Below are positions 27,419 to 36,806 of a stretch of DNA of 64,000 nt, in pieces. Below the pieces are notes generated by a model. It was not told the origin of the DNA and did not search any database. It saw only the letters and a program-made list of their open reading frames with translations. Source of the DNA: Bradyrhizobium betae (GTDB lineage: Bacteria; Pseudomonadota; Alphaproteobacteria; Rhizobiales; Xanthobacteraceae); NCBI RefSeq assembly GCF_004123905.1, contig NZ_MZXW01000005.1, positions 1 to 64,000 of the forward strand, given 5' to 3'. The position numbers were made by a program, and so were the translations under genes. How positions within the stretch are numbered: position 1 is the first letter of the stretch; each line of letters opens with the position of its first letter.

Positions 27419-28909
27419 TCAGATGCGGCGCGCGAGCGCGGCGTTGCCGGTGATGCGTGGGGCCGGGGGCGCTGAAGACGTCGCGCCAGATGTCGTACCT
27501 TGGCTGGGGGAAGCGGAGCCATTGGATCCCTGAATATCCTGCGCCTGGTTCGGCGAGGCCCCGCCGGTAGCAGATGCCCCATCCGGCCGCAATGGCCGGG
27601 GCGGCGCGAACAGGAACCCCTGGCCGAACCGCACGTCATAGTCGAGCAGGTCCACCACTGCGCGCTCGCCCTCGATCCGTTCGGCGATCAGGTCGATGCC
27701 GAAGCGGCCGAGGAGGTCGGAGAGGTCGGACGGGTGGATGTCCGAGGTCGAGGCCTGCCTGGGGTCGAGCAGGAGGGAGGCCGGCACCTTGATGAAGCGC
27801 ACGCCGCGATCGGCAAGCTCGCGCGGCTCGATCCTGAGGTCTGTGACGTGGTCGATCGAGAAGCGGAAACCGCGCTGGGCGAGTGCTGCGAGGTTCTCGG
27901 TCTCGGCCGGACCGAGGTTGCGGAAGGTCGATTGCTTGAACTCCAGCACCAGTGACGGCGCCAGCGCCCGGTTGGCTTCGAGGAAGTCGAGGCACTGCGC
28001 GAAGCTGGTGGAATTGCCGAGCGTGGAGGCCGCGACGTTGCAGAACACGCCGACATCCTTGTTGCGCACCATCAGGCGCCGCAGCACCTGCACACAGCGC
28101 AGCATCACCATGTTGTCGATGCGCCCAATCAGGCCGGAGGCCTCGGCAATGCTGATGAACTCCTCGGCAGCGATCAATTGATCGCGCTCGTCGCGCAGGC
28201 GCGTCACGGCTTCGTAGAAGCGGACCTTGCGCTGCGGCAGCGTCACCATCGGCTGGAGGAAGATGTCGATGCGGTTCTCGTCGATGGCGTTGCGCAGCGT
28301 CGCCAGCATCTGGGGCTGGTTGCGCCCATTGGCGACCTGAACCGGATTGGCGGCCTGGGTCTGGATTACCGGCGGGGCCGGCCGCGGCGGCGGTGCGGGA
28401 AGTGGGGGCGGGGCAGCCAGCCGCTCCTCGAAGGTTGCAACCAGGTCGAGCGGCGCCTCCGGCTCCATTCTGGCGACCGGAGCTTGGATCGGTGTCGACG
28501 CGGCGCCGGCCAGCAGATCCTCATGGGTCGATACGGTGGCGGCGAGCTGCCTGACCAGCCCGCCGAGCTCGTTGATCTCGCCGATCACCGATTGGACGCG
28601 GTCGGAATTGGTCGAATTGGACGAGGCGATGCGCCCCTCGATCGCAGCTAACCGGCGGCCGAACTCGGCGACCTGGCGGGCGAGGTCGGCGGTGCCGCGC
28701 GAGAGGTCGGCGATCTGGCCGCCGACGTCACTGCGATCGCGCAGCCGCATCGACACCGCGTTGTAGAGGATCAGGAAGGTCAGCGCCGTCAGCGCCACGA
28801 TCGCGGATTCAGTTCCGCTGATGCCTGCGACCGCGTAGAGCACAAGCCCGAGCGAGGCCGCGACCAGAACCATGCAGATGGCGATGAAGATCGTCGAAAT
28901 GCGAATCAT
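27419..28909 (-). CDS. membrane protein with degenerate EAL domain (TipF-like)
   Basis: 496 residues. Two N-terminal transmembrane segments (about 5-30 and 34-52), a coiled-coil-like region (60-125), a proline-rich linker (about 170-190), then an EAL fold (about 215-460). Conserved sites: YEAVTR keeps the first Glu and IAERIE keeps a late Glu; but the DDFGTG loop reads IDHVTD (second Asp to His) and ELTES reads LEFKQS (catalytic Glu to Gln). The enzyme is probably inactive and may be a c-di-GMP receptor. The layout matches Caulobacter TipF, a flagellar assembly factor. A Ser/Gly-rich tail ends it. Confidence 0.78.
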   Translation of the reverse strand: MIRISTIFIAICMVLVAASLGLVLYAVAGISGTESAIVALTALTFLILYNAVSMRLRDRSDVGGQIADLSRGTADLARQVAEFGRRLAAIEGRIASSNSTNSDRVQSVIGEINELGGLVRQLAATVSTHEDLLAGAASTPIQAPVARMEPEAPLDLVATFEERLAAPPPLPAPPPRPAPPVIQTQAANPVQVANGRNQPQMLATLRNAIDENRIDIFLQPMVTLPQRKVRFYEAVTRLRDERDQLIAAEEFISIAEASGLIGRIDNMVMLRCVQVLRRLMVRNKDVGVFCNVAASTLGNSTSFAQCLDFLEANRALAPSLVLEFKQSTFRNLGPAETENLAALAQRGFRFSIDHVTDLRIEPRELADRGVRFIKVPASLLLDPRQASTSDIHPSDLSDLLGRFGIDLIAERIEGERAVVDLLDYDVRFGQGFLFAPPRPLRPDGASATGGASPNQAQDIQGSNGSASPSQGTTSGATSSAPPAPRITGNAALARRI

Positions 28910-29056
28910 GCCGCGCGTTACGCCTCAAGAGCTGCTGCCTCACCCGGGAAAACACGGGCCGCTGTGCGACCCCGTCACGCCTCATGCTCCCCCTCGGCCG
29001 TATGACCCTAACATCATTGTTGATTCGAGGGGATAGCGGCCTGTTCGCGGTTCACA

Positions 29057-30187
29057 TCAGGACGGCGCTGCGGCGCCGACCGTGTCGGCCGAGACGGCCT
29101 CGCGGCTGCCGAGCGGCTTGGGCTGCCCGGTGGTCGTATCGTGCAGGGTCTGCCGCTCGATCTCCGAGTTCAGCTCCGCGCCGAACATGACCACGATCGC
29201 CGACATCCACATCCACGTCATCAGGCCGATCGCAGCGCCGAGCGAACCGTAGGTCGCGTTGTAGTTGGCGAAGGCCGAGAGATACCAGGACAGCAGCGCC
29301 GAGCCGGCGATCCAGAGCAGGGCGGCCGTTATAGCCCCGATGCTCAGCCATTGCCAGCGCGGCGCATCGCGGCTGGGCGCGAAGCGATAGAGGATGGCGA
29401 GCGCGACAAGCAGGATCAGGAACAGCAGTGGCCAGCGCGCCAGCGCCACAATCAGCTTGCTCTCGGGTGCCATGCCAAGATGATCGAGCGCCAGCGGAAG
29501 GGCGACGACGGCAGCGACCATCAGCAAGAGCGCGAGAATGCCGCCGACCGTGAAGCTCAGTGAAATCAGGTTGAGCTTGATGAACCCGCGCTTCTCGCGC
29601 TCCTCATAGGCGACGTTGAGCGCGTCGAAGATGGATTTGACGCCCGCATTGGCGCTCCAGATCGCAAGCACGAGGCCGAACAGGAAGGTGGCACCGAGCG
29701 TCGTATTGCCCTTCGAAACCACGCGCGCCACCTGGTCCTCGACGATCTGGAACGAGCCTTCGGGCAGCATGGTCGCAAGCGTCTGGAGATTGGCGCTGAT
29801 CGTCGAGGGATCGGCGAACAGACCGTAAGAGGAGACGAGCGCGGTGACCGCCGGAAAGATCGCGAGCAGCCCGAAGAACACGACGCCGCCCGCTGTGGCG
29901 AGCAGGCGATCCTCGTCGACACGCTGGTAGGTGCGCCAGAAGATATCCTTCCAGCCGGCCCAGGGGATTGCGAATGGGCTTTTCGAGCGGCGGCCGTGGC
30001 CGGCCTGCATGGCTGCGCCGGCCGGGCTCGTTTCCGGCGAATTCGCTTCGTTGTTGCGGTGGTCTTGCGGTGGGCCCAAGCGGTTGAAGCCCGCCTCCTG
30101 AAAATAGCGCTCCGCGGTCAGCACGAAGACGGCCGTTGCGGCGACCAGCAGCCAGCTGTCGAGCTGCTCGGTGCGCCGCGCGCGCAT
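29057..30187 (-). CDS. YihY/BrkB-family inner-membrane protein
   Basis: 376 residues. After an N-terminal hydrophobic segment and a polar stretch, five to six transmembrane helices follow with family motifs GGVVFFGLLAIFPAVTALVS and GAAIGLMTWMWMSAIVVMFGAELN. The family was once called RNase BN; its present role is unknown, possibly transport. The start at ATG 30187 lies one base after the stop of the holin-like gene, so they are tightly coupled. ATG at 'MQAGHG...' about 60 residues in is an alternative start. Confidence 0.82.
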   Translation of the reverse strand: MRARRTEQLDSWLLVAATAVFVLTAERYFQEAGFNRLGPPQDHRNNEANSPETSPAGAAMQAGHGRRSKSPFAIPWAGWKDIFWRTYQRVDEDRLLATAGGVVFFGLLAIFPAVTALVSSYGLFADPSTISANLQTLATMLPEGSFQIVEDQVARVVSKGNTTLGATFLFGLVLAIWSANAGVKSIFDALNVAYEEREKRGFIKLNLISLSFTVGGILALLLMVAAVVALPLALDHLGMAPESKLIVALARWPLLFLILLVALAILYRFAPSRDAPRWQWLSIGAITAALLWIAGSALLSWYLSAFANYNATYGSLGAAIGLMTWMWMSAIVVMFGAELNSEIERQTLHDTTTGQPKPLGSREAVSADTVGAAAPS

Positions 30188-30188
30188 C

Positions 30189-30776
30189 TCAGGCGTCCAG
30201 CCTGTGTCCGTGCCGCCGCCGGCGCGCGGCGGTGAATCCCAGCAATCCGATCGCTGCGAGCATCAGCCCAAGCTGCACGGGGCGGTTGGTCCGGGCGGGC
30301 CGGGTGTCGCCGCCATGGCTGCGTTCGCCCGGCGCAAGCGGCACCAGGGGAATCGTCGTCGCCACCTCCTTCACCGCCTGCTTGACCGTCCCGCGCGGGA
30401 TTCGCGGCGTTGCGATTGCCACGCGCAGCCGGCTGGCAAGCGGTACGATCGGCCTGGCCTTACGGTTCATCTGTGCCATCGCCATGCCGGCGCAGGCCGC
30501 GGCAAACACAAGAAGCACGGCGCCAACGGCGCCGAATGCCCAGAATTGGCCGTAAGCGAGCTCGACCCAGCGGAACAGGGCCATCAGGCCGACGAAAAAA
30601 GCAGCGACGACGAACAGGCCCGCCACTGCAAAGAGCCCGCCGGCGACTGCGTACGACGTGACCTTGCCGGTTGCGTGGCTGGTCTGGTCGCGCAGATAGG
30701 ATCGTGTGGCGCGCTTGAGATGGTTGAGCTTGAGCGCCAAGCCGGCGCGCAGCAATTCGCCCGATGGCGCGAGCAT
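30189..30776 (-). CDS. phage holin-like (DUF1469-type) membrane protein
   Basis: 195 residues with two central transmembrane helices (about 44-68 and 82-104) and a hydrophilic, Arg/Pro-rich C-terminus ending in another short hydrophobic stretch (LGLMLAAIGLLGFTAA). The pattern fits the putative actinobacterial-type holin-X/superfamily III members that in rhizobia lie next to YihY/BrkB genes. No lysis genes are present, so a housekeeping membrane role is more likely than phage lysis. Confidence 0.65.
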   Translation of the reverse strand: MLAPSGELLRAGLALKLNHLKRATRSYLRDQTSHATGKVTSYAVAGGLFAVAGLFVVAAFFVGLMALFRWVELAYGQFWAFGAVGAVLLVFAAACAGMAMAQMNRKARPIVPLASRLRVAIATPRIPRGTVKQAVKEVATTIPLVPLAPGERSHGGDTRPARTNRPVQLGLMLAAIGLLGFTAARRRRHGHRLDA

Positions 30777-30866
30777 GCGGTCATCCTCCGAGAGCGAGAA
30801 AATTCGTCGAGGGATGAACGTGGCGGAATTTGACTTGTTCCGCCGGAGTAAAGCCGCCGTGACGGA

Positions 30867-31826
30867 TCAGCCGAGATCGGCGGCCGAAATCCAGAATACC
30901 TCGCCCTCGGAGTCTTCCGTGTCGAGCCAGAGCAGCGGCAGTTCCGGAAAGGCCTCGTCGACCAGGCCGCGGCCGCGGCCGATCTCGCAGATCAGCCCGC
31001 CATCCGGCGTGAGATGATCGGGCGCGTCGCGCAGGATCCGGCGCACCACGTCCAGGCCATCGGCCCCGCCATCGAAGGCAAGCTTCGGCTCGGCCCGGCA
31101 TTCCGGCGGCAGCGCCGCCATGCCTTCGGCATCGACGTAGGGCGGGTTGGTGATGATCAGATCGTATTTGTTGTCACCGAGCGGGGCGAACAGATCGCCG
31201 CGATACAGGCTGATCCGGTCGTCAAGCCTGTATTCGCCGACATTGCGTGTTGCAACCTCGATCGCGCCCTTCGAGATGTCGACGGCATCGACCTCGGCGT
31301 TCGGGAAATGATGCGCAGCAAGGACGGCAAGGCACCCCGAGCCGGTGCAGAGATCGAGCACGCGTTCGACGGAAGTGGGGTCGTCGATCAGAGAGCCCGC
31401 CTCGCCATCGACGCCGAAATGCGACTCCAGCAACTCGCCGATGAAGGAGCGCGGAACGATGACGCGCTCGTCGACATAGAAGGGCAGGCCGCGCATGTAG
31501 ATCTTGTTGACGAGATAGGCGGCCGGTTTGCGCGTGGTAACGCGCCGACGGAGGAGGTCGAGGATGGTCTTGCCTTCGGCAGCCGTGACGCGGGCGTGGG
31601 CAAAGGCCTCGAACTGGTCGGGATGCAGATGCAGGGCCTCGCAGACCAGGAAGGCTGCTTCCGCGACCGGATCCGTCGTGCCGTGGGCAAAGGCGAGCTT
31701 GGCCTCGACAAAGCGGCTCACCCCATAGCGGACGAAATCGAGCAGCGTGAGAAGCTCGCCGGGGCCGACTTTGGCGAGCTTTGGCGTGGCGCGGCCGCGC
31801 GCGGTCTTTTTCGAAACTCTTGCCAT
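30867..31826 (-). CDS. prmB: ribosomal protein L3 glutamine N5-methyltransferase
   Basis: 319 residues. SAM-binding VLDLCTGSGCLAVLAA and the glutamine-methyltransferase signature NPPY (ITNPPYVDAEGMAALP) are present. The N-terminal helical domain and the 'VPRSFIGELLE' motif separate PrmB from PrmC (HemK). Its ATG overlaps the moaE stop (ATGA), so it is the last gene of the uvrC-pgsA-moaDE operon. Confidence 0.9.
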   Translation of the reverse strand: MARVSKKTARGRATPKLAKVGPGELLTLLDFVRYGVSRFVEAKLAFAHGTTDPVAEAAFLVCEALHLHPDQFEAFAHARVTAAEGKTILDLLRRRVTTRKPAAYLVNKIYMRGLPFYVDERVIVPRSFIGELLESHFGVDGEAGSLIDDPTSVERVLDLCTGSGCLAVLAAHHFPNAEVDAVDISKGAIEVATRNVGEYRLDDRISLYRGDLFAPLGDNKYDLIITNPPYVDAEGMAALPPECRAEPKLAFDGGADGLDVVRRILRDAPDHLTPDGGLICEIGRGRGLVDEAFPELPLLWLDTEDSEGEVFWISAADLG

Positions 31827-32308
31827 CAGGATTTGGTCCAGCGTGCGGCGGCCTCGTCGTCACGGGCGTGGGCCTCGACCCAGCCTGTTCCGGTGGCGCT
31901 CTCTTCCTTCTTCCAGAACGGCGCGCTGGTCTTGAGGTAGTCCATCAGGAACTCGGCCGCCTGGAACGCGGCCTGGCGGTGCTGCGAGGCCGTCAGCACC
32001 AGCACGATGTTCTGGCCGGGCATGAACCGGCCGACGCGGTGGATGATGGTGACGCCATTCAGCGGCCAGCGCGATGTGGCCTCGTCGGCATGGCGCCTGA
32101 TCTCGTCTTCGGCCATGCCGGGATAATGTTCGAGCGTGAGGGCCGAAACCTTCGCGCTGTCGTCGTCAGCGCGACAGATGCCGGAGAAGCTCACGACCGC
32201 GCCGATGTCGGTCCGGCTTTTGGTCAGCGCCGCGATCTCGCGCGCGATGTCGAAATCGTCCGCCTGAATGCGGATCGTGACAGGGCAGGCCGTGACAGGG
32301 GAGATCAT
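31826..32308 (-). CDS. moaE: molybdopterin synthase catalytic subunit
   Basis: 160 residues. MoaE binds precursor Z and inserts sulfur brought by MoaD thiocarboxylate. Seen: FSGICRADDD (usually F-x-G-x-V-R), LEHYPGMAEDEI, VTIIHRVGRFMPGQNIVLV and the lysine-bearing C-terminal KTSAPFWKKE motif. The ATG follows the moaD stop by three bases, and the stop overlaps the prmB start. Confidence 0.95.
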   Translation of the reverse strand: MISPVTACPVTIRIQADDFDIAREIAALTKSRTDIGAVVSFSGICRADDDSAKVSALTLEHYPGMAEDEIRRHADEATSRWPLNGVTIIHRVGRFMPGQNIVLVLTASQHRQAAFQAAEFLMDYLKTSAPFWKKEESATGTGWVEAHARDDEAAARWTKS

Positions 32309-32311
32309 GGC

Positions 32312-32563
32312 CTAGCCGCCGGTCATGGGCGGAAAGAATGCGATCTCGCGGGCGCCGGCGATGGCGGCGTCGGACTTGACATGGGCATGGTCGATCGCCG
32401 CGCGGATCACCTTCGGCTTCTCGAAGGCATAGGCATAGGCTTCGCTCCGGCCGGACAGCCAGGCGATCAGCTCCTCGACGGTGCGCACGGTCGCGGGCGG
32501 CTCGATGGTTTCTTCCGCCTTGCCGACGCGCTCGCGCACCCAGGCAAAATACTTCACCTTCAT
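32312..32563 (-). CDS. moaD: molybdopterin synthase sulfur-carrier subunit
   Basis: 83 residues of ubiquitin-like fold ending in the required Gly-Gly (FFPPMTGG), whose C-terminus is thiocarboxylated. Its ATG overlaps the pgsA stop as ATGA, indicating translational coupling. It works with MoaE, encoded immediately downstream. Confidence 0.95.
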   Translation of the reverse strand: MKVKYFAWVRERVGKAEETIEPPATVRTVEELIAWLSGRSEAYAYAFEKPKVIRAAIDHAHVKSDAAIAGAREIAFFPPMTGG

Positions 32564-33177
32564 CCCTCATCCTCCTTGATGAGGTGATGGATGCCGGCGC
32601 GGAAATAATCGTAGCCGGTGTACATGGTCAGGATCGCCGAGGCCCACAGCAGCGCCAGTCCGATCATCGAGACCACGGGCACCACCTCGTCGCCGGCAGG
32701 TCCTGCGAGCAGGAAGCCGATGGCGATGAGCTGGACGGTGGTCTTCCACTTGGCGAGCTTGGTGACGGGCACGCTGACCCGCAGCGCGGCGAGATATTCG
32801 CGCAGGCCCGAGACCAGGATTTCGCGGCAGAGAATCACGATGGCGGCCCACAGCGACCAGCCATGGATGATGCCGTCGGCGGCCAGCATCAGCAGGCAGG
32901 AGGCGACCAGCAGCTTGTCAGCGATCGGATCGAGCATCCGGCCGAACGCCGATTGCTGATTCCAGATTCGCGCGTAATAGCCGTCGAGGTAATCGGTCAC
33001 TGCTGCCGCGATGAAGATGGCGACCGCGACCCAGCGCAACCACAGCGGCTGATCCAGGATCGACTGTGCATAGATGCACCCGATCACGACCGGGATCGCG
33101 GCGATCCGGCCATAGGTCAGGAGGTTTGGGAGGGACATCGCGCGGCTGGTTGTCCCTCGTGTCGTGGCGATGTTCAT
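32560..33177 (-). CDS. pgsA: CDP-diacylglycerol-glycerol-3-phosphate 3-phosphatidyltransferase
   Basis: About 205 residues with several transmembrane helices. The CDP-alcohol phosphotransferase motif is DGYYARIWNQQSAFGRMLDPIAD, read as D-G-x2-A-R-x8-G-x3-D-x3-D. It makes phosphatidylglycerol phosphate, the committed step to PG and cardiolipin. ATG 33177 or ATG 33138 (MSLPNLLTYGR, the usual family start) may be used. It lies 96 bp after uvrC. Confidence 0.94.
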   Translation of the reverse strand: MNIATTRGTTSRAMSLPNLLTYGRIAAIPVVIGCIYAQSILDQPLWLRWVAVAIFIAAAVTDYLDGYYARIWNQQSAFGRMLDPIADKLLVASCLLMLAADGIIHGWSLWAAIVILCREILVSGLREYLAALRVSVPVTKLAKWKTTVQLIAIGFLLAGPAGDEVVPVVSMIGLALLWASAILTMYTGYDYFRAGIHHLIKEDEG

Positions 33178-33273
33178 CCGTCCTACCAATACCGCTCAAG
33201 CCTGAAGGTCAACCGTCCCGCTCCCCAAATGGGGCGCGGGATGCGACGACCATATGACCGCGGTCCCCTAAGT

Positions 33274-35346
33274 TCACCCCGGCTGGGGGTGGAAATAGTC
33301 GAAAATCCTGCGTGCGCTCTCGGCGCTCACCCCAGGAACCTTGCCGAGATCGGCGATCGAGGCCCGTTCGATCTCCTTCAGGGTTCCGAAATGATGCAGC
33401 AAGGCACGTTTGCGTGACGGGCCGATGCCCGGAATCTCCTGCAAGCCGGCCTCGCGGATGTCCTTCTTGCGCAGCTTGCGGTGCGAGCCGATGACGAAGC
33501 GGTGGGCCTCGTCCCGCAGCCGCTGGATGAAATACAGCACGGGGTCTCGCGGCTCGAGCTTGATCGCCTCGCGCTCCGGCATGAACAGGGTCTCACGGCC
33601 GGCATCCCGGTCCGGCCCCTTGGCGACCGACATCAGTGACACCTGGGTCAGGCCGAGATTGGTAAAGATCTCCCGGACAGCGTTGAGCTGGCCGCGGCCG
33701 CCGTCGATGATAACGAGGTCGGGCCATTGCGGGAAATCGTCGTCCTTGGCCTTGTTGTTTTCCTTGCCGGCGGCGTCCTCGGGCGGATTGATCAGGCGCT
33801 TGAAGCGGCGCTCCAGCACCTCGCGCATCATGGCGAAGTCGTCGCCCGGCGTGATCCCTTCCGACTTGATGTTGAACTTGCGGTACTGGTTTTTCACGAA
33901 ACCATCGGGGCCGGCGACGATCATGGCGCCGACCGCGTTGGTGCCCTGGATGTGGCTGTTGTCGTAGACCTCGATGCGCTTGGGCGAGTGGGGCAGGCTC
34001 AGCGTCGCGGCTATGGCGTCGAGCAGGCGGCTTTGGGTTGCGGTATCGGCGAGCTTGCGGCCAAGCGCCTCGCGCGCGTTGGTCAGCGCGTGGGCGACCA
34101 GCTCCTTCTTCTCGCCGCGCTTGGGCGTAGCGACCTCGACCTTGTGGCCGGCCTTGATCGACAGCGCGTTCGCAAGCAGCTCGCTCTCCTCGATCTCGTG
34201 CGAGAGCAGGATGTTCTTCGGCGGCGGCTTGTCGTCGTAGAACTGGGCGAGGAAGGATCCCAGCACCTCTTCCGGCGTATAGGTCTTCTCCGCGCGCGGG
34301 AAATAGGCCCGGTTGCCCCAGTTCTGCCCGGTGCGGAAGAAGAACACTTCGACGCAGAAGAAACCGCCCTCCTGGTGGACCGCGAACACGTCGGCCTCCT
34401 CCACGGTGCGCGGATTGATGCCCTGCTGCGACTGGATCGCGGACAGCGCGGCGAGGCGGTCGCGGTACAGCGCCGCGGTCTCGAATTCGAGCTCACCGGC
34501 CGCCTTCTCCATCTCGCCGGCGAGCTCCTGCTTGACTGCGTGGCTCTTGCCGGACAGGAAGTCGGTCGCCTCGCGCACCAGCGTCGTATAGCCGGGAAAG
34601 TCGATCTCGCGGGTGCAGGGACCGGCGCAGCGGCGGATCTGGTAGAGCAGGCAGGGCCGCGAGCGGCTCTCGAAGAAGGAGTCGGTGCAGGAGCGGATCA
34701 GGAACGCGCGCTGCAACGCCGTGATGGTGCGGTTGACGGCGCCGGCGGAGGCGAACGGGCCGAAATAGCGCCCGGGCCGGGTCTGCGCGCCGCGGTGCTT
34801 GAGGATCTGCGGCGCCCAATGGTCGCCGGTGATCAGGATGTAGGGAAACGACTTGTCGTCGCGCAGCTGCACATTGAAGCGCGGCCGCAGCTGCTTGATG
34901 AGGTTGGCTTCCAGCAGCAGCGCTTCGGTCTCGGTGTTGGTCGAGACGATCTCGACGGTCACCGTGGCTGCGATCATGCGCAGGATGCGCGCCGGCTGCG
35001 GCGCACTCTGGCGCGCGTAATTGGACAGGCGCTTTTTGACGTTCTTGGCCTTGCCGACATAGAGCACGTCGGCGTTTGCACTGAGCATGCGATAGACGCC
35101 GGGCGAGGTCGGGGCGAGCCGGACCGCGCGCTCGATCGCCTCGTGGCCGGTTGCAAGCGGCTCCTCGCCGACTGCGCCGCTCTCTTCCAGGATATCGGGC
35201 AGCAGCGCCTCGTCCTCGTCGTCGCCGCCTGCTGCCGCGGGGTCGACGTCCGGCGCCGCCAGCCCCTCGGGTGGGGCGTCGGTCGCAGCAGTTCGCAGCG
35301 CCTTGCGCGCGCGGTCGTCCGGATCGTCGGTGGAATCGTGAACCAT
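33274..35346 (-). CDS. uvrC: UvrABC excinuclease subunit C
   Basis: 690 residues; the family is usually about 600-620. A GIY-YIG nuclease domain ([20 protein letters not shown], about 83-105) is followed by the UVR motif region, the RNase H-like C-terminal nuclease ([11 protein letters not shown]) and tandem helix-hairpin-helix at the end ([16 protein letters not shown]). The first about 75 residues are Asp/Glu/Ala-rich and unlike UvrC, an alphaproteobacterial extension. It makes both incisions in nucleotide excision repair. Head of the pgsA-moaD-moaE-prmB unit. Confidence 0.96.
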   Translation of the reverse strand: MVHDSTDDPDDRARKALRTAATDAPPEGLAAPDVDPAAAGGDDEDEALLPDILEESGAVGEEPLATGHEAIERAVRLAPTSPGVYRMLSANADVLYVGKAKNVKKRLSNYARQSAPQPARILRMIAATVTVEIVSTNTETEALLLEANLIKQLRPRFNVQLRDDKSFPYILITGDHWAPQILKHRGAQTRPGRYFGPFASAGAVNRTITALQRAFLIRSCTDSFFESRSRPCLLYQIRRCAGPCTREIDFPGYTTLVREATDFLSGKSHAVKQELAGEMEKAAGELEFETAALYRDRLAALSAIQSQQGINPRTVEEADVFAVHQEGGFFCVEVFFFRTGQNWGNRAYFPRAEKTYTPEEVLGSFLAQFYDDKPPPKNILLSHEIEESELLANALSIKAGHKVEVATPKRGEKKELVAHALTNAREALGRKLADTATQSRLLDAIAATLSLPHSPKRIEVYDNSHIQGTNAVGAMIVAGPDGFVKNQYRKFNIKSEGITPGDDFAMMREVLERRFKRLINPPEDAAGKENNKAKDDDFPQWPDLVIIDGGRGQLNAVREIFTNLGLTQVSLMSVAKGPDRDAGRETLFMPEREAIKLEPRDPVLYFIQRLRDEAHRFVIGSHRKLRKKDIREAGLQEIPGIGPSRKRALLHHFGTLKEIERASIADLGKVPGVSAESARRIFDYFHPQPG

Positions 35347-35595
35347 GGTGCGAATTTAGGCGCTGGGGGTGCCGATTTGAAGTTCCGGCCATGCGGCACG
35401 CACAGGATGGCGGCGCAGTTCCCGGTAACGCTTGCTTAAGCCTGTTAACAGCGCGGTAACCCCGCTTAACAGGCCTTTAACTTAAAACTCTCGATAAATC
35501 TTACGCGAAAAGTTCTTGGTTCCGTAACCATGCGGTTTTCCCTCGCGCGGCGGCGCGGGCACCCGCGGGGGCGGCAGTTGCGTTGGAGAGTACCG

Positions 35596-36219
35596 ATGAA
35601 GAGGTTCGTTGTGGGCGCAGCCGCGTTGGTTGCTGCCGGCTGGACAGCTTCGGCAGAGGCCGCCGATATGAATTACGGAGGGCGTGCGCCCTACACTGTC
35701 AACCAGCCGCTCAACGCCTATAGTTGGGCGGGCCCGTATCTCGGCGCCAATCTCGGCTATGAATGGGGTTCGGTCAGCAGCAATCCCGCAAAGCCGTCGG
35801 GCTTCGTCGGCGGCGTGCAGGCCGGCTACAATTTCCAGAACGGCCCGTGGGTGTTCGGTGTCGAGGGCGATATCCAGGCCGCAGGCGCCGACGATACTTT
35901 CGCGCCGTGGAAGTTCTCCAATCCCTGGTTCGGCACCCTGCGCGGCCGCGCGGGCTACAGTTTCAGCAACGTGTTGGTCTACGGCACCGCGGGTCTCGCC
36001 TTCGGCGAGCTGCGCGCGCAGACCTTCGGCTGGACGGAGTCGCACACCAGCGCGGGCTGGACCATCGGTGCCGGCGCCGAAGTGGGCTTCGCGCCGAACT
36101 GGAGTGCCAAGCTCGAATATCTCTACATCGATCTGTCGACCAGCCAGTTCGCAATTACAGGCGTGTCAAACGGCTATAGCGCCAGCGTTGTGCGCGCAGG
36201 CGTGAACTATCACTTCTGA
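35596..36219 (+). CDS. outer-membrane beta-barrel protein (Omp25/RopB-like)
   Basis: 207 residues from ATG 35596 (GGAGAG upstream). A Sec signal ends near AEA-AD. The mature part alternates Gly and aromatics typical of an eight-stranded barrel: WAGPYLGANLGYEWG, GGVQAGYNFQNGPWVFGVEGD, and a final strand ending in aromatic YHF, which is the BAM recognition signal. It belongs to the Omp25/RopB family of rhizobial porin-like proteins. A terminator follows. Confidence 0.9.
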   Translation: MKRFVVGAAALVAAGWTASAEAADMNYGGRAPYTVNQPLNAYSWAGPYLGANLGYEWGSVSSNPAKPSGFVGGVQAGYNFQNGPWVFGVEGDIQAAGADDTFAPWKFSNPWFGTLRGRAGYSFSNVLVYGTAGLAFGELRAQTFGWTESHTSAGWTIGAGAEVGFAPNWSAKLEYLYIDLSTSQFAITGVSNGYSASVVRAGVNYHF

Positions 36220-36251
36220 TAGCTGAAGAAGAAAATACCGGACTACAACTT

Positions 36252-36278
36252 CCCGGCCGCTTGCGGCCGGGATTTTTT
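36252..36278 (+). terminator. rho-independent terminator after the barrel protein
   Basis: CCCGGCCGC pairs with GCGGCCGGG around a TT loop, followed by ATTTTTTT, 33 bp past the stop. Confidence 0.9.
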
Positions 36279-36337
36279 TGCGCCAGGTGTTCTCCGCGCA
36301 AAGTGTTCTTCGCGCCAAGTGTTCGCTCGAAAATGCG

Positions 36338-36553
36338 CTAGGCGAGGATGACTAAATTGACCGCCTTCGGCCCCTTGCCCTTCTTGTCCGGTTCGACTTC
36401 GAATGTGATACGCTGTCCTTCGGCAAGGTCCTTCAGTCCCGCCCGCTCCACAGCGGTGATGTGAACGAAGACATCGCGACCACCGTCATCAGGCTTGATG
36501 AAGCCGTAGCCGCGCTCGCCGTTGAAGAACTTAACCGTTCCCGTCATGGCCAT
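36338..36553 (-). CDS. cspA: cold-shock domain protein
   Basis: 71 residues. RNP1 (GYGFIKPDD) and RNP2 (DVFVHI) motifs give a single cold-shock domain that binds single-stranded nucleic acid. ATG 36553 is seven bases after GGGGGAG; ATG 36547 is also possible. The about 250-bp leader before the gene lacks coding sequence, which suits the long thermo-responsive 5' UTRs of cspA mRNAs, but this was not folded. Confidence 0.92.
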   Translation of the reverse strand: MAMTGTVKFFNGERGYGFIKPDDGGRDVFVHITAVERAGLKDLAEGQRITFEVEPDKKGKGPKAVNLVILA

Positions 36554-36806
36554 CGGGAAACTCCCCCTCATTGCTCCTCCGTCGCGACGCAGACTCACGT
36601 CACGACATGACCGGGCGTTACGAAGCCCGGGAGAGCTGGCCATCCTTGGGCGGGCCTGATAGGCCCGATTGGATCTTTCTTAGGCCTTCACTCCGCCGCA
36701 ACCATTCGCGGAAGCGGAACGTAAAGCCAGTCACGAAAACAGCATAATACGGTTCTTTGCAGATTGACTACGGCTACTGCATCTTTTTCCCAAGAATGGC
36801 GGCGCT

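Noticed and set aside
30189..30776. Prophage lysis cassette based on the holin-like protein
   Set aside because: No endolysin, spanin or other phage gene is near; the protein pairs with a YihY/BrkB gene as in ordinary chromosomes.
33727..35439. Open frame on the plus strand opposite uvrC
   Set aside because: Antisense to the conserved UvrC domains, with no family motifs of its own.
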